From the NCBI RefSeq assembly GCF_014196835.1, contig NZ_JACIEK010000004.1, forward strand, positions 1 to 64,000: 64,000 bases of DNA, in the 5' to 3' direction. Position 1 is the first letter of the stretch. Every line of letters starts with the position of its first letter. Origin of the DNA: Aureimonas pseudogalii (GTDB lineage Bacteria; Pseudomonadota; Alphaproteobacteria; Rhizobiales; Rhizobiaceae). The position numbers and the translations under genes were made by a program. This document shows positions 55,691-63,310 of this stretch, piece after piece. Below the pieces are notes generated by a model. It had not been told where the DNA came from, did no database searches, and was given only the letters and a program-made list of their open reading frames with translations.

Positions 55691-56700
55691 AGCATGTCAT
55701 CTTCGGCGGCGACGGTTTCGTCGGTCGCCACCTCGCGCAGAAGCTCGTCACCGAGGGCGAGGAGGTGCTGGTCGCCGACATCGCCCGAAGCGAGCTGCCG
55801 CACTATGCGCGCGCCGCCCACATGAGCGTCGACGTCACCGATCCCGCCTCCGTGGCGCGGGTGCCGATCGCGGCCGACGACATGGTCTACAACCTGTCGG
55901 CCAAGATGCTCTCGCCGCTGCAGGTGCGCGCCAAGCGCCACGACTTCTTCTTCCCGGTCAACTACCACGGCACCGTCCACATCATCGAGGCGATGGACCG
56001 GGCGGGGGCTGCGAACCTCGTCCACTTCACCACCGACATGATCTACGGCCACACCGTCACCACGCCGATGACCGAGGACCATCCGGTGGCGCCGCTCGGC
56101 GAATACGGCCTGTCGAAGTGGAAGACCGAGGAACTCGCGCACGAGTGGCGGGCGCGGGGCATGAACATCTCGCTGTTCCGCCCCCGCCTCATCATCGGCC
56201 CCGGCCGCCTCGGCATTCTCGAGAAGCTGTTCAAGCTCATCGACGCCAATCTGCCGGTGCCAATGATCGGCTCGGGCAAGAACCCCTATCAGTTCATCTC
56301 GGTCTTCGACTGCGCCGAGGCCGCGCGCCTCGCCTGGAAGGCGGGCGTGCCGAACGAGGCCTACAATCTCGGCTCGCTCAACCCGCCGCCAGTGCGCAAG
56401 CTGCTCGGCGATCTCGTGAAGCACGCGGGATCGAAGTCGCTGCTGGTGCCGACGCCGGGCTGGGCGGTGAAGAAGACGCTCGACCTCCTCGATGCGCTGA
56501 ACCGGCCGCTGATGGACCCCGAGCAATATCTCATCGCCGACGAGGAATGCGTGCTCGACGTGTCGAAGGGCAAGCGCCAGCTCGGCTGGGTGCCGCAGTA
56601 CCGCGACGAAGACATGCTGATCGCAGCCTATTCCGAGTACCGGGCGTCGAAGGAGGGTCGTTCGGCACCCGCCGCCGCCTTCGCCCATCCCGCCGAGTGA
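55687..56700 (+). CDS. NAD(P)-dependent epimerase/dehydratase (extended SDR)
   Basis: A 337-residue Rossmann enzyme starting at GTG with AAGGAG seven bases upstream. The nucleotide motif GGDGFVG is at residues 7-13 and the catalytic Tyr140-x3-Lys144 is in EYGLSKWK. NLGSLNPPPVRKLLGDL lies in the substrate domain. It may reduce or epimerise the oxidised sugar, as DprE2 does, though it is an extended rather than a classical SDR. The exact reaction is not known. Translation is coupled to the SMR gene by the GTGA overlap. Confidence 0.85.
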   Translation: MKHVIFGGDGFVGRHLAQKLVTEGEEVLVADIARSELPHYARAAHMSVDVTDPASVARVPIAADDMVYNLSAKMLSPLQVRAKRHDFFFPVNYHGTVHIIEAMDRAGAANLVHFTTDMIYGHTVTTPMTEDHPVAPLGEYGLSKWKTEELAHEWRARGMNISLFRPRLIIGPGRLGILEKLFKLIDANLPVPMIGSGKNPYQFISVFDCAEAARLAWKAGVPNEAYNLGSLNPPPVRKLLGDLVKHAGSKSLLVPTPGWAVKKTLDLLDALNRPLMDPEQYLIADEECVLDVSKGKRQLGWVPQYRDEDMLIAAYSEYRASKEGRSAPAAAFAHPAE

Positions 56701-56711
56701 GGACCGCCCCC

Positions 56712-58166
56712 ATGCTGGATCGCCCGATCGCCGCCCCTCCCTCGCTCGACGCCGCCGCGCGCGTCGGGCCGGCCAAGCCCGACATGCTGACCCTCGACCA
56801 GGCCAAGGCCATGGACGTCGGCACCATGGCGGACCTCTTCAAGGAGCACATCAACCCCGGCCAGTTTCACTTCATGAAGCTGCTCGGCTTCCACAAGGTC
56901 AAGGTGGAGCGTGCCGAGGGCATGTTCTACGTGGACCAGAACGGCCGCAAGATCCTCGACTTCTTCGGCGGCTTCGGCTCGCTCGCCTTCGGCCACAACC
57001 ATCCGCGCATCCTCGCCGCCCGCCAGCAGTTCCAGGACGAGAAGCGCCACGAGATCGCCATCGCCTTCCTGTCGCAATACGCGGCGGCGCTGGCGAAGAA
57101 TGTCGCGGCCTGCTCGCCGGGCGATCTCGACATGGTGTTCCTCGGCTCCTCAGGCTCGGAAGCGATGGAGGCCGCGATCAAGGTGGCCGAGCGCGCGTCG
57201 GGCCGCAAGAACTGCAAGATCGTGCATGCCGAGAACTCGTTCCACGGCAAGACCAAGGGCGTGCTGTCGATCACCGATTCGCCGCTCTACAAGGGCGAGT
57301 TCAAGCTCGTCGACAACACCTACAAGGTGCCCTTCGGCGATCTCGCCGCGCTCACCGCCGTGGTGCGCTCCGATCCCGATGTCGGCGTCGTCGTGCTCGA
57401 GACGATCCAGGGCGGCGGCGGCATCATCGAGGCCTCCACCGAATACTGGCAGGGCGTGCGCGCGCTGTGCGACCAGCACAAGGTGATCTGGGTCGCCGAC
57501 GAGGTGCAGTGCGGCTACGGGCGGTCGGGCAAGTTCTATGCCTTCGAGCACCACGGCGTGGTGCCCGACGTGACGGCGCTCGCCAAGAGCTTCGGCGGCG
57601 GCAAGGCGGCGATGGCCGCGATGGTGGCGCGCCGCGACGTCTACATGAAGGCCTACGGCACGCCGAAGACGGCGATGATCCACGCCCACGCGACGTTCGG
57701 TGGCATCGGCGAGGGCTGCGCCACCTCGATCGAGGCGCTGAACACGCTCTACGACGAGGATCTGATCGGCAACGCGGCGGTCGTCGGCGACTATCTGCTG
57801 GAGCGCCTGCGCGCCCTTCAGGAGAAGTACCCCTCGCTCATCAAGGAGGTGCGCGGTCGCGGCTTGATGGTGGGCCTCGAGTTCCACGACTTCTCGAAGA
57901 CGCTGCCCTTCGCGCTGCGGCCGATGGTGGCGCTGCTCGACGAGAAGCTCAAGGGCTCGCTCTCGGGCTTCATCGGCGCGCTGATGCTGAAGGACTACGA
58001 CTGCCTCGTCGCCTTCACCGAATACAACCGCAACGTCATCCGCCTCGAGCCGCCGCTGATCTGCTCCCACGACAATGTCGATCAGTTCTGCGACGCGCTG
58101 GACGACCTCCTCGGCCGCGGCATCGTCTCGATCGTCACGAGCTTCGTGAAGTCGCAAGTCGGCTGA
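56712..58166 (+). CDS. Class III PLP aminotransferase
   Basis: A 484-residue PLP-dependent aminotransferase (ornithine/acetylornithine-type fold). It has LDFFGGFGSLAFGHNHPRIL, the phosphate-binding GSSGSEAMEAAIKVA, the ADEVQCGYGRSGKF segment and the Schiff-base Lys292 in ALAKSFGGGKAA. It starts 11 bases after the SDR gene with GAGGA upstream. In this context it could put an amino group on the keto sugar or a related lipid head. An aspartate/ornithine-type generic function cannot be excluded. Confidence 0.87.
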   Translation: MLDRPIAAPPSLDAAARVGPAKPDMLTLDQAKAMDVGTMADLFKEHINPGQFHFMKLLGFHKVKVERAEGMFYVDQNGRKILDFFGGFGSLAFGHNHPRILAARQQFQDEKRHEIAIAFLSQYAAALAKNVAACSPGDLDMVFLGSSGSEAMEAAIKVAERASGRKNCKIVHAENSFHGKTKGVLSITDSPLYKGEFKLVDNTYKVPFGDLAALTAVVRSDPDVGVVVLETIQGGGGIIEASTEYWQGVRALCDQHKVIWVADEVQCGYGRSGKFYAFEHHGVVPDVTALAKSFGGGKAAMAAMVARRDVYMKAYGTPKTAMIHAHATFGGIGEGCATSIEALNTLYDEDLIGNAAVVGDYLLERLRALQEKYPSLIKEVRGRGLMVGLEFHDFSKTLPFALRPMVALLDEKLKGSLSGFIGALMLKDYDCLVAFTEYNRNVIRLEPPLICSHDNVDQFCDALDDLLGRGIVSIVTSFVKSQVG

Positions 58167-58185
58167 TCGCGTCCGCAAGGGGTTG

Positions 58186-58217
58186 GCGAAGGCCGGGCGG
58201 CGACGCCCGGCCTTCGC
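58186..58217. terminator. Strong bidirectional terminator hairpin
   Basis: GCGAAGGCCGGGC (58186-58198) pairs perfectly over 13 bp with GCCCGGCCTTCGC (58205-58217), between the converging aminotransferase and membrane-transferase genes. Confidence 0.8.
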
Positions 58218-58222
58218 GCGTT

Positions 58223-59962
58223 TCAGTTCGCAGCGATCAGGCCCGGCCGCACGAGGCCGGTCCAGCAGGGCGAGAGTTCGACGCTCACGTGGTCGGCCAA
58301 TGCGGGCGCGTAGATCTCGCGCAGGCGCATGTTGGCGGTGGTGATCGGGCAGCGCGGGTAGAGCACGAGATCGGTCGCCTCGACGGCCGCGAGCGTCGCC
58401 GCATTCGGCGGCGGCACGGCGCGGTAGGGATCGGCGCCGATCGCCACGCGCCGCGGCGCCTCACGCCGGAGGATCGTGGGGAACGGATTGACGAAGTTCA
58501 GGCTGAGGATCGTCCCGAAGTGCGTGCCGGTCCTCGCCTCGTAGGCCCGGATCGCCTCGACGCCATCCTGCGTCGCCAGAAGCCAGGCGACCTGGAACTC
58601 GATGTCCGCATAGAGGAAGTAACCCGGCAGCCGATGGCCGTCGGCAAAGGACTGGTACATTTCGGGAAACTGACGATACGACGCCATGAGCGCCTGCGCG
58701 CCGTCGATGATCTCCGGCTTTTGGTTCGCCGATCCCAGCCGCCCGAGCGATGCGACGGGAACCGGAACGGTCTTCAGTTCGCCGACGGCGGCGCGCATCG
58801 TCCGGTGCAGCACGTTGACGAGCGGAGGAAGCGCGGTGGCGGCCGCGAGCCCGACGACCACGATCATCGGCAGGGCGGGCAGGCGCGGCGCGCGGGCGAC
58901 GATCACGAACAGCACCGGCCAGAGGAAGATGAACGCCTGACCGCCGGTGTTCTGGCTCTCGAAGAACAGGCCGATCGCGAGAAACGCCGCCAGCCAGACG
59001 ACGTCGCGGTCGATCAGCGCGGCGATCGCCGGCAGCCCGGGCCGGTCGAGCACCCGCGCGGCGTCCTCGCGCAGCAGGCGGGCGTCGACGGTCGCGAGCG
59101 CCGCGACGAGCAGCAGACCGGACCCGAGAATGCCGAAATGCATCGAGGCGGCCTGCAGGAAGCGCGGCAGGAGCAGCCCTTCGTTCATCCCGAGAAGCGA
59201 GAGAATGTCGGTGACGTACGCCCGCACGAAGCCGGTGGTGAGTTCGAGCCCTGCGAGGACGCCTGCGAGCACGGCGAGGGCGGCGAGGGCCACACCGAGG
59301 CGCACGCGGCCGGCAGCGAAGGCAAAGGCGCAGAGGAGGCCGGCCGCCGCGAAGCCGGTGATCTTGAGAAGGAAGAGCGCCGTGCAGGACCACGCGATCA
59401 CGAAGAGCAGCACCGACTGGCGGCGCTCGAAGACCAGCGCGGCCGCGAGCACGTAGAGGAGTTCGGTGACCTGACGGTTGTAGATGCCGTAGCCGTCGAC
59501 GCCGGGAAAGTTGGCGTATTGCTCGACGTTGATCGGCACGAGCTGGAACACGAGGAAGGGCAGGAGCAGCCCGACCGCCCGTGCCCGCGACTGCCGCTCG
59601 ATCGCCGCGATGACCGGCAGGAGCGGGGGCAACGTGACGAGCAGGAACATCCACTGGACGAGGAGCAGCGGCTGCCCACGCGGAAAGATCAGCTCGCCCA
59701 AGGCCATCAGCCAGTAGCCGATGGGTCCGACCGGCGCGAAGAAGTCCACCGACGGGATCTGCCCGGCCAGCACGCGCTGCGCTCCGTCGAGATAGACCAC
59801 GACGTCCCAGTACATCGGCCCGACCGGCAGATGCAGCGGCAGCGACAGGAGGATCGCGACGATGGCACAGGCGAGCGCGATCAGCCCCCATGTCACCGGA
59901 AGGCGCGCGACGATCGCGGGGGTGGAGTGGGGCGAAGCTCGCCCTTGTACGTCGATACTCAT
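58223..59962 (-). CDS. GT-C-like integral membrane glycosyltransferase candidate
   Basis: A 579-residue protein with about eleven to twelve transmembrane helices and a C-terminal periplasmic domain (about 415-575). The first long loop, MYWDVVVYLDGAQRVLAG with DFFAPVGPIGYW, has the acidic residues expected in GT-C transferases (ArnT, arabinofuranosyl- and mannosyl-transferases), which use polyprenyl-phosphate sugars. I know no named family for it. Convergence with the sugar-lipid operon suggests it transfers that sugar to an envelope acceptor; this is inference. Confidence 0.65.
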   Translation of the reverse strand: MSIDVQGRASPHSTPAIVARLPVTWGLIALACAIVAILLSLPLHLPVGPMYWDVVVYLDGAQRVLAGQIPSVDFFAPVGPIGYWLMALGELIFPRGQPLLLVQWMFLLVTLPPLLPVIAAIERQSRARAVGLLLPFLVFQLVPINVEQYANFPGVDGYGIYNRQVTELLYVLAAALVFERRQSVLLFVIAWSCTALFLLKITGFAAAGLLCAFAFAAGRVRLGVALAALAVLAGVLAGLELTTGFVRAYVTDILSLLGMNEGLLLPRFLQAASMHFGILGSGLLLVAALATVDARLLREDAARVLDRPGLPAIAALIDRDVVWLAAFLAIGLFFESQNTGGQAFIFLWPVLFVIVARAPRLPALPMIVVVGLAAATALPPLVNVLHRTMRAAVGELKTVPVPVASLGRLGSANQKPEIIDGAQALMASYRQFPEMYQSFADGHRLPGYFLYADIEFQVAWLLATQDGVEAIRAYEARTGTHFGTILSLNFVNPFPTILRREAPRRVAIGADPYRAVPPPNAATLAAVEATDLVLYPRCPITTANMRLREIYAPALADHVSVELSPCWTGLVRPGLIAAN

Positions 59963-60094
59963 GCGCGTCCCGGTCTTCCGATGGCTCCGCCCGTTTTAGC
60001 GCTCGAAAGTTGTACCGGGCTGACACGCACTCAGTGAGACGATCGTTACGATTTCGTGAATTGCCACCGCACCGATCGCGGCGGACGATACGCG

Positions 60095-60922
60095 ATGCGA
60101 ACCGTTCCAGCCCTGCTCGCTGCCTGTCTCGCCTTCTGGCTCCCGCCTTCGGTCGGCAAGGCCCAAGCGGCAGAGATGCCGGTCGATGTCGAACTGGTGC
60201 TGGCGGTCGACGTGTCCTGGTCGATGGACCGGGCCGAGCAGGAGATCCAGCGCGACGGCTACATCGCGGCGCTGCGCAGCCCCGAGGTGCAGAAGGCCAT
60301 CGCCGACGGCATCCACGGCAAGGTCGCGCTGACCTATGTCGAATGGGCCGGCGAACTCTCGCAGGCCGTGGTCATTCCCTGGACGCTCGTGGACGGCAAG
60401 GAGGCCGCGGAATCCTTCGCCTATCGCCTCTCGAACGCCGAGCCGGACCGGCTGCGGCGCACGTCGATCGCAGCGGCGATCGATTTCGTCGCGCCGATGT
60501 TCGAGAACAACGGCTTCGAAGGTATTCGCCGCGTCATCGACATTTCCGGCGATGGCCCGAACAACCAGGGCCGGCCGGTGACGCAGGCCCGCGACGCGGC
60601 TGTGGCGCGCGGCATCGTCATCAACGGTTTGCCGCTGATGACACGCGGCGGCTACGACGCGGGATGGGGCTCGATCGAGCATCTCGACCGCTACTACACC
60701 GACTGCGTGATCGGCGGTCCCGGCGCCTTCATGATCCCCGTCAACGAGTGGGGGCAGTTTCCCGATGCCGTGCGTCGCAAGTTGGTGATCGAACTCGCCG
60801 GTCTCTGGCCGGAGCCGCCGCGGCGCGAGGCGATGCGCCCGCCCGCCGTCCCCGCCGCCGCCGGGCCGCAGACCAATTGCCGCGTCGGCGAAGAGATGTG
60901 GCAGCGGCGCCAGGACCGGTGA
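60095..60922 (+). CDS. DUF1194 VWA-like secreted protein
   Basis: A 275-residue exported protein. The signal peptide is about residues 1-26 (cleavage near AQAAE). A von Willebrand A-like domain covers almost the rest. The metal-binding DVSWS (Asp39-x-Ser41-x-Ser43) and the ISGDGPNNQGRPVTQARD loop are diagnostic of DUF1194, a family common in alphaproteobacteria. Its function is unknown, perhaps periplasmic protein binding. Confidence 0.88.
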   Translation: MRTVPALLAACLAFWLPPSVGKAQAAEMPVDVELVLAVDVSWSMDRAEQEIQRDGYIAALRSPEVQKAIADGIHGKVALTYVEWAGELSQAVVIPWTLVDGKEAAESFAYRLSNAEPDRLRRTSIAAAIDFVAPMFENNGFEGIRRVIDISGDGPNNQGRPVTQARDAAVARGIVINGLPLMTRGGYDAGWGSIEHLDRYYTDCVIGGPGAFMIPVNEWGQFPDAVRRKLVIELAGLWPEPPRREAMRPPAVPAAAGPQTNCRVGEEMWQRRQDR

Positions 60923-60970
60923 GGTCAGGGTCTGGCGGGGCGGGGCGTCGTCCGCCTGCCGACGAGTCGG

Positions 60971-61927
60971 TCAACCGGGCTTTCGCGCCGCTGCCTGTTC
61001 GCCCTTTCGCCGCCACATCGCGTTCTGCTCGAACACCAGCACGAAGACGATCGCCACCGCGAACGGCACGAGCAGGTAGAGGATGCGGAAGACCAGGAGG
61101 GCAGCGAGCACGTCGGTCTCGGGAACGTCGGAGAGGCCGGCGAGGAAGGTGACCTCGAGCACGCCGAGGCCCCCCGGCGCGTGCGAGACGAGCGCCAGCG
61201 AAAACGACACCACGAAGATCGCGAGCACCACCACGAAGCCGGGGTTCGACGCTTCGGGCAGGGCGAAGTAGATGATGCCGGCGGCGGCGACGATCTCCAG
61301 CGGCGCTGCGAGAAGCTGCCGGACCACCACGTCGCGACGGGGATAGCGCAGCACGAACTTGCCGATCTGCAGCGGCTTGAACCCCTTCAGGCTGCCGAGC
61401 ACGTAGAGCGCGATGCCGATGAGGATCGCGACGGCGAGAAGGGTCGGAATGACCGGCGAGACATCGAAGTAGCGCTGGACGATGGTGGGATGAATGACCA
61501 GCGTGACCGAGGTGACGAGCAGCACGCCCAGCCCGAAGGTGAACGAACAGAACGCGATGAGGAGCGCGATCTCCGAGGGCGTCAGCCCGCGCGAACTGTA
61601 GGCGCGATAGCGCACCACGGCGCCGGAAAAGACGGACGCGCCGATGTTGTGCGACAGCGCATAGGTGGTGAAGGACGTCGCCGCCACGAAGGGAAACGGC
61701 ACGCTGCGTCCGACATGGCGAAGCGCCAGCCGATCGTAATAGGCGAGCATCACGTAGGCCAGCGCCGCGGCGGCAATCGACCCGGCCCAGGCCATGGGGT
61801 GGATGGCGACGAAGCTCGCCCAGATGTCGTCGAGAGAGAGACCGCGCACTTCGCGGTAGAGCAGCCAGCACGAGAAGACCACTGCCAGGATGCCGATGGC
61901 CGGCCAGACGGCGTCTTTCCACTTCAT
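60971..61927 (-). CDS. YbhN/UPF0104-family membrane protein (lysylphosphatidylglycerol-flippase-like)
   Basis: A 318-residue inner-membrane protein with about eight transmembrane helices. It has the family motif SHNIGASVFSGAVVRYRAYS and the SHAPGGLGVLEVTF signature shared with the flippase half of MprF. It lacks the aminoacyl-transferase part. It probably moves a lipid across the membrane. It converges with the DUF1194 gene and has no operon partner. Confidence 0.88.
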   Translation of the reverse strand: MKWKDAVWPAIGILAVVFSCWLLYREVRGLSLDDIWASFVAIHPMAWAGSIAAAALAYVMLAYYDRLALRHVGRSVPFPFVAATSFTTYALSHNIGASVFSGAVVRYRAYSSRGLTPSEIALLIAFCSFTFGLGVLLVTSVTLVIHPTIVQRYFDVSPVIPTLLAVAILIGIALYVLGSLKGFKPLQIGKFVLRYPRRDVVVRQLLAAPLEIVAAAGIIYFALPEASNPGFVVVLAIFVVSFSLALVSHAPGGLGVLEVTFLAGLSDVPETDVLAALLVFRILYLLVPFAVAIVFVLVFEQNAMWRRKGEQAAARKPG

Positions 61928-62272
61928 TCACAGTCCTTCCTGGCATCGGACCGGGCAGCCGCGTTCCCGAACGAGCGCATGGCCGATGCCCATGGGTACC
62001 GAGACATAGGTGCTGATCGCGACAGATGAAAGAAAACTCGGGCGGGAACGTGCCCGCGTCGATCGAAATTCGGTGATGGTCCCGGAAGGAGCGGCGACGA
62101 TGCCGCAGGCGGGGGCGTCCGGCCGCCCTTGCGTTCACCCCGTTTGCGACATTCGACGAGCGGACTCGCTCACCGATCCACCTCGTCCCCCAGGATTCTT
62201 TCACATACGAGGGAACGGCCGCACGCCGATGCCGTTTTGCTGCCGTATTCAGGACCCCGAGGAGCCAGGTTC
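61928..62272. other. 345-base gap between the YbhN gene and the entericidin gene
   Basis: Apart from the EcfG-type promoter at its right end, I see no convincing gene, repeat or RNA structure here. Confidence 0.4.
62212..62236 (+). promoter_or_regulatory. EcfG (general stress sigma factor) promoter
   Basis: GGAAC (62212-62216), a 16-base spacer and CGTT (62233-62236) match the alphaproteobacterial EcfG/RpoE2 consensus exactly. It lies 37 bases before the start of the entericidin-like gene, a frequent member of that regulon. Confidence 0.75.
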
Positions 62273-62419
62273 ATGTCGCGTAAGCTTTCTGCCGTCACCG
62301 CCGTCCTTGCCACGGTCATGATCCTCTCCGGTTGCGCGAACACGGTGCGCGGCGTGGGTCGCGACGTGGGCGGCACGGTCGATGCGACGGGCGCAGCCGT
62401 GCGAGACGTCACGCGCTGA
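62273..62419 (+). CDS. Entericidin-like small lipoprotein
   Basis: A 48-residue lipoprotein of the entericidin A/B type. Signal sequence and lipobox LSGC (Cys21), then a short Gly/Val/Thr-rich tail (NTVRGVGRDVGGTVDATG). The GAGGAGCC site precedes the ATG, an exact EcfG-type promoter lies upstream and a terminator follows, so it is a complete stress-induced unit. Entericidins are associated with envelope stress and stationary phase; the precise role is uncertain. Confidence 0.88.
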   Translation: MSRKLSAVTAVLATVMILSGCANTVRGVGRDVGGTVDATGAAVRDVTR

Positions 62420-62440
62420 CGTCGCCACCCGAACGATCGA

Positions 62441-62467
62441 GGGCCGCTCTCGAGCGGCCCTTTTTTT
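62441..62467 (+). terminator. Terminator of the entericidin gene
   Basis: GGGCCGCTC (62441-62449) pairs with GAGCGGCCC (62452-62460), followed by seven T (62461-62467). Confidence 0.9.
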
Positions 62468-62806
62468 GTGGGGAGCGCCGACTGGCTGGCGTCTTCGGCC
62501 GTTAGGCGATTGATAACCAAGTTGAGCTAGCGTCTGTCCATCGGCTGATGACGTCGATGCAGTGCGCCGGATCAAGGTATTGCGTACCGGCTGCGCTGTC
62601 TCCCGGTCGATCCCGTGGGGCAGGAACGGCTCAGTCCGGCGGCCGATGCCCGGCAGTCGGGGTCGGAGCGGCCGACGCCGATGTCGGAGCCAGCACCTTC
62701 CGAAACGCGCGATCACAGCGCCGCCAGATCACCCTTCGCCGTCCGGTTGCTCGCCGCTCCTATGAGCGGCCGAAGGCGTTTTGCTGCAGCATTGACCACA
62801 CAATCG
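62468..62806. other. 339-base gap between the entericidin terminator and the receiver gene
   Basis: A slightly AT-richer patch lies near 62500-62530. Open frames here are Arg/Ser-rich and look like noise. No gene or RNA is supported. Confidence 0.4.
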
Positions 62807-63136
62807 CTAGGCCGCGGCCAACATCCGGCGCACCGCTTCGGCGGTGAAGGGCTTCGAAAGACGCGGGACCGAGCGAAACTGTGCGGGAAGCTCGCCCACG
62901 CTCGCCGAGACGAAGCAGAACGGAACGTCGCGAGACAGAAGCAGGCGCGCCACCGGTGTCGATGTGCCGCCCGCGATGTTGTAGTCGAGCAGTGCGAAAT
63001 CGAGATCGGACAAAGCTTTCTCGAGGCCATCACTGACCGTTCTCGCCCAGACGCAGGTTGCGTCCGAGGTCTCGGCGACGATGTCCTCGAGGTCCATGGC
63101 GATCAACGGTTCATCTTCGACGATCAATACACGCAT
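62807..63136 (-). CDS. Single-domain response regulator (receiver only)
   Basis: A 109-residue receiver domain without an output domain. The acidic pocket begins LIVEDEPLIAMD, the phospho-acceptor is Asp51 (ALLDYNI), the Ser/Thr switch is in FVSAS (77), and the Lys is Lys95 (LSKPF). Such proteins relay phosphoryl groups or act by protein contact, often for general stress or motility in alphaproteobacteria. No cognate kinase is adjacent. A near-match EcfG-type promoter sits about 25 bases upstream. Confidence 0.92.
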   Translation of the reverse strand: MRVLIVEDEPLIAMDLEDIVAETSDATCVWARTVSDGLEKALSDLDFALLDYNIAGGTSTPVARLLLSRDVPFCFVSASVGELPAQFRSVPRLSKPFTAEAVRRMLAAA

Positions 63137-63160
63137 CGGCCGATCCCCTTCGTAGGAGGT

Positions 63161-63185
63161 AACGTCGGCGGTTCGAACTCGTTCG
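63161..63185 (-). promoter_or_regulatory. Near-match EcfG promoter upstream of the receiver gene
   Basis: On the minus strand CGAAC (63181-63185), a 16-base spacer and CGTT (63161-63164) differ from the EcfG consensus by one base (CGAAC for GGAAC). Position relative to the ATG at 63136 is right. It could be chance. Confidence 0.35.
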
Positions 63186-63310
63186 GCGGTATTTGAATCG
63201 ATTTGGCCGAACTTAGAGCCTTTCGGCGAATACGGTTTACGAAGCGTTACCGCGGCACGGCGACCAACTGCGACTGCGGGTCGGCGTCTTTCCGTCGCGA
63301 CGCCGGGGCG

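Noticed and set aside
55687-58166. Assignment of the SDR and aminotransferase to hopanoid synthesis (HpnA/HpnO-like)
   Set aside because: No other hopanoid gene is nearby, and the coupling to DprE1- and UbiA-like genes favours a sugar-lipid pathway. The alternative remains possible.
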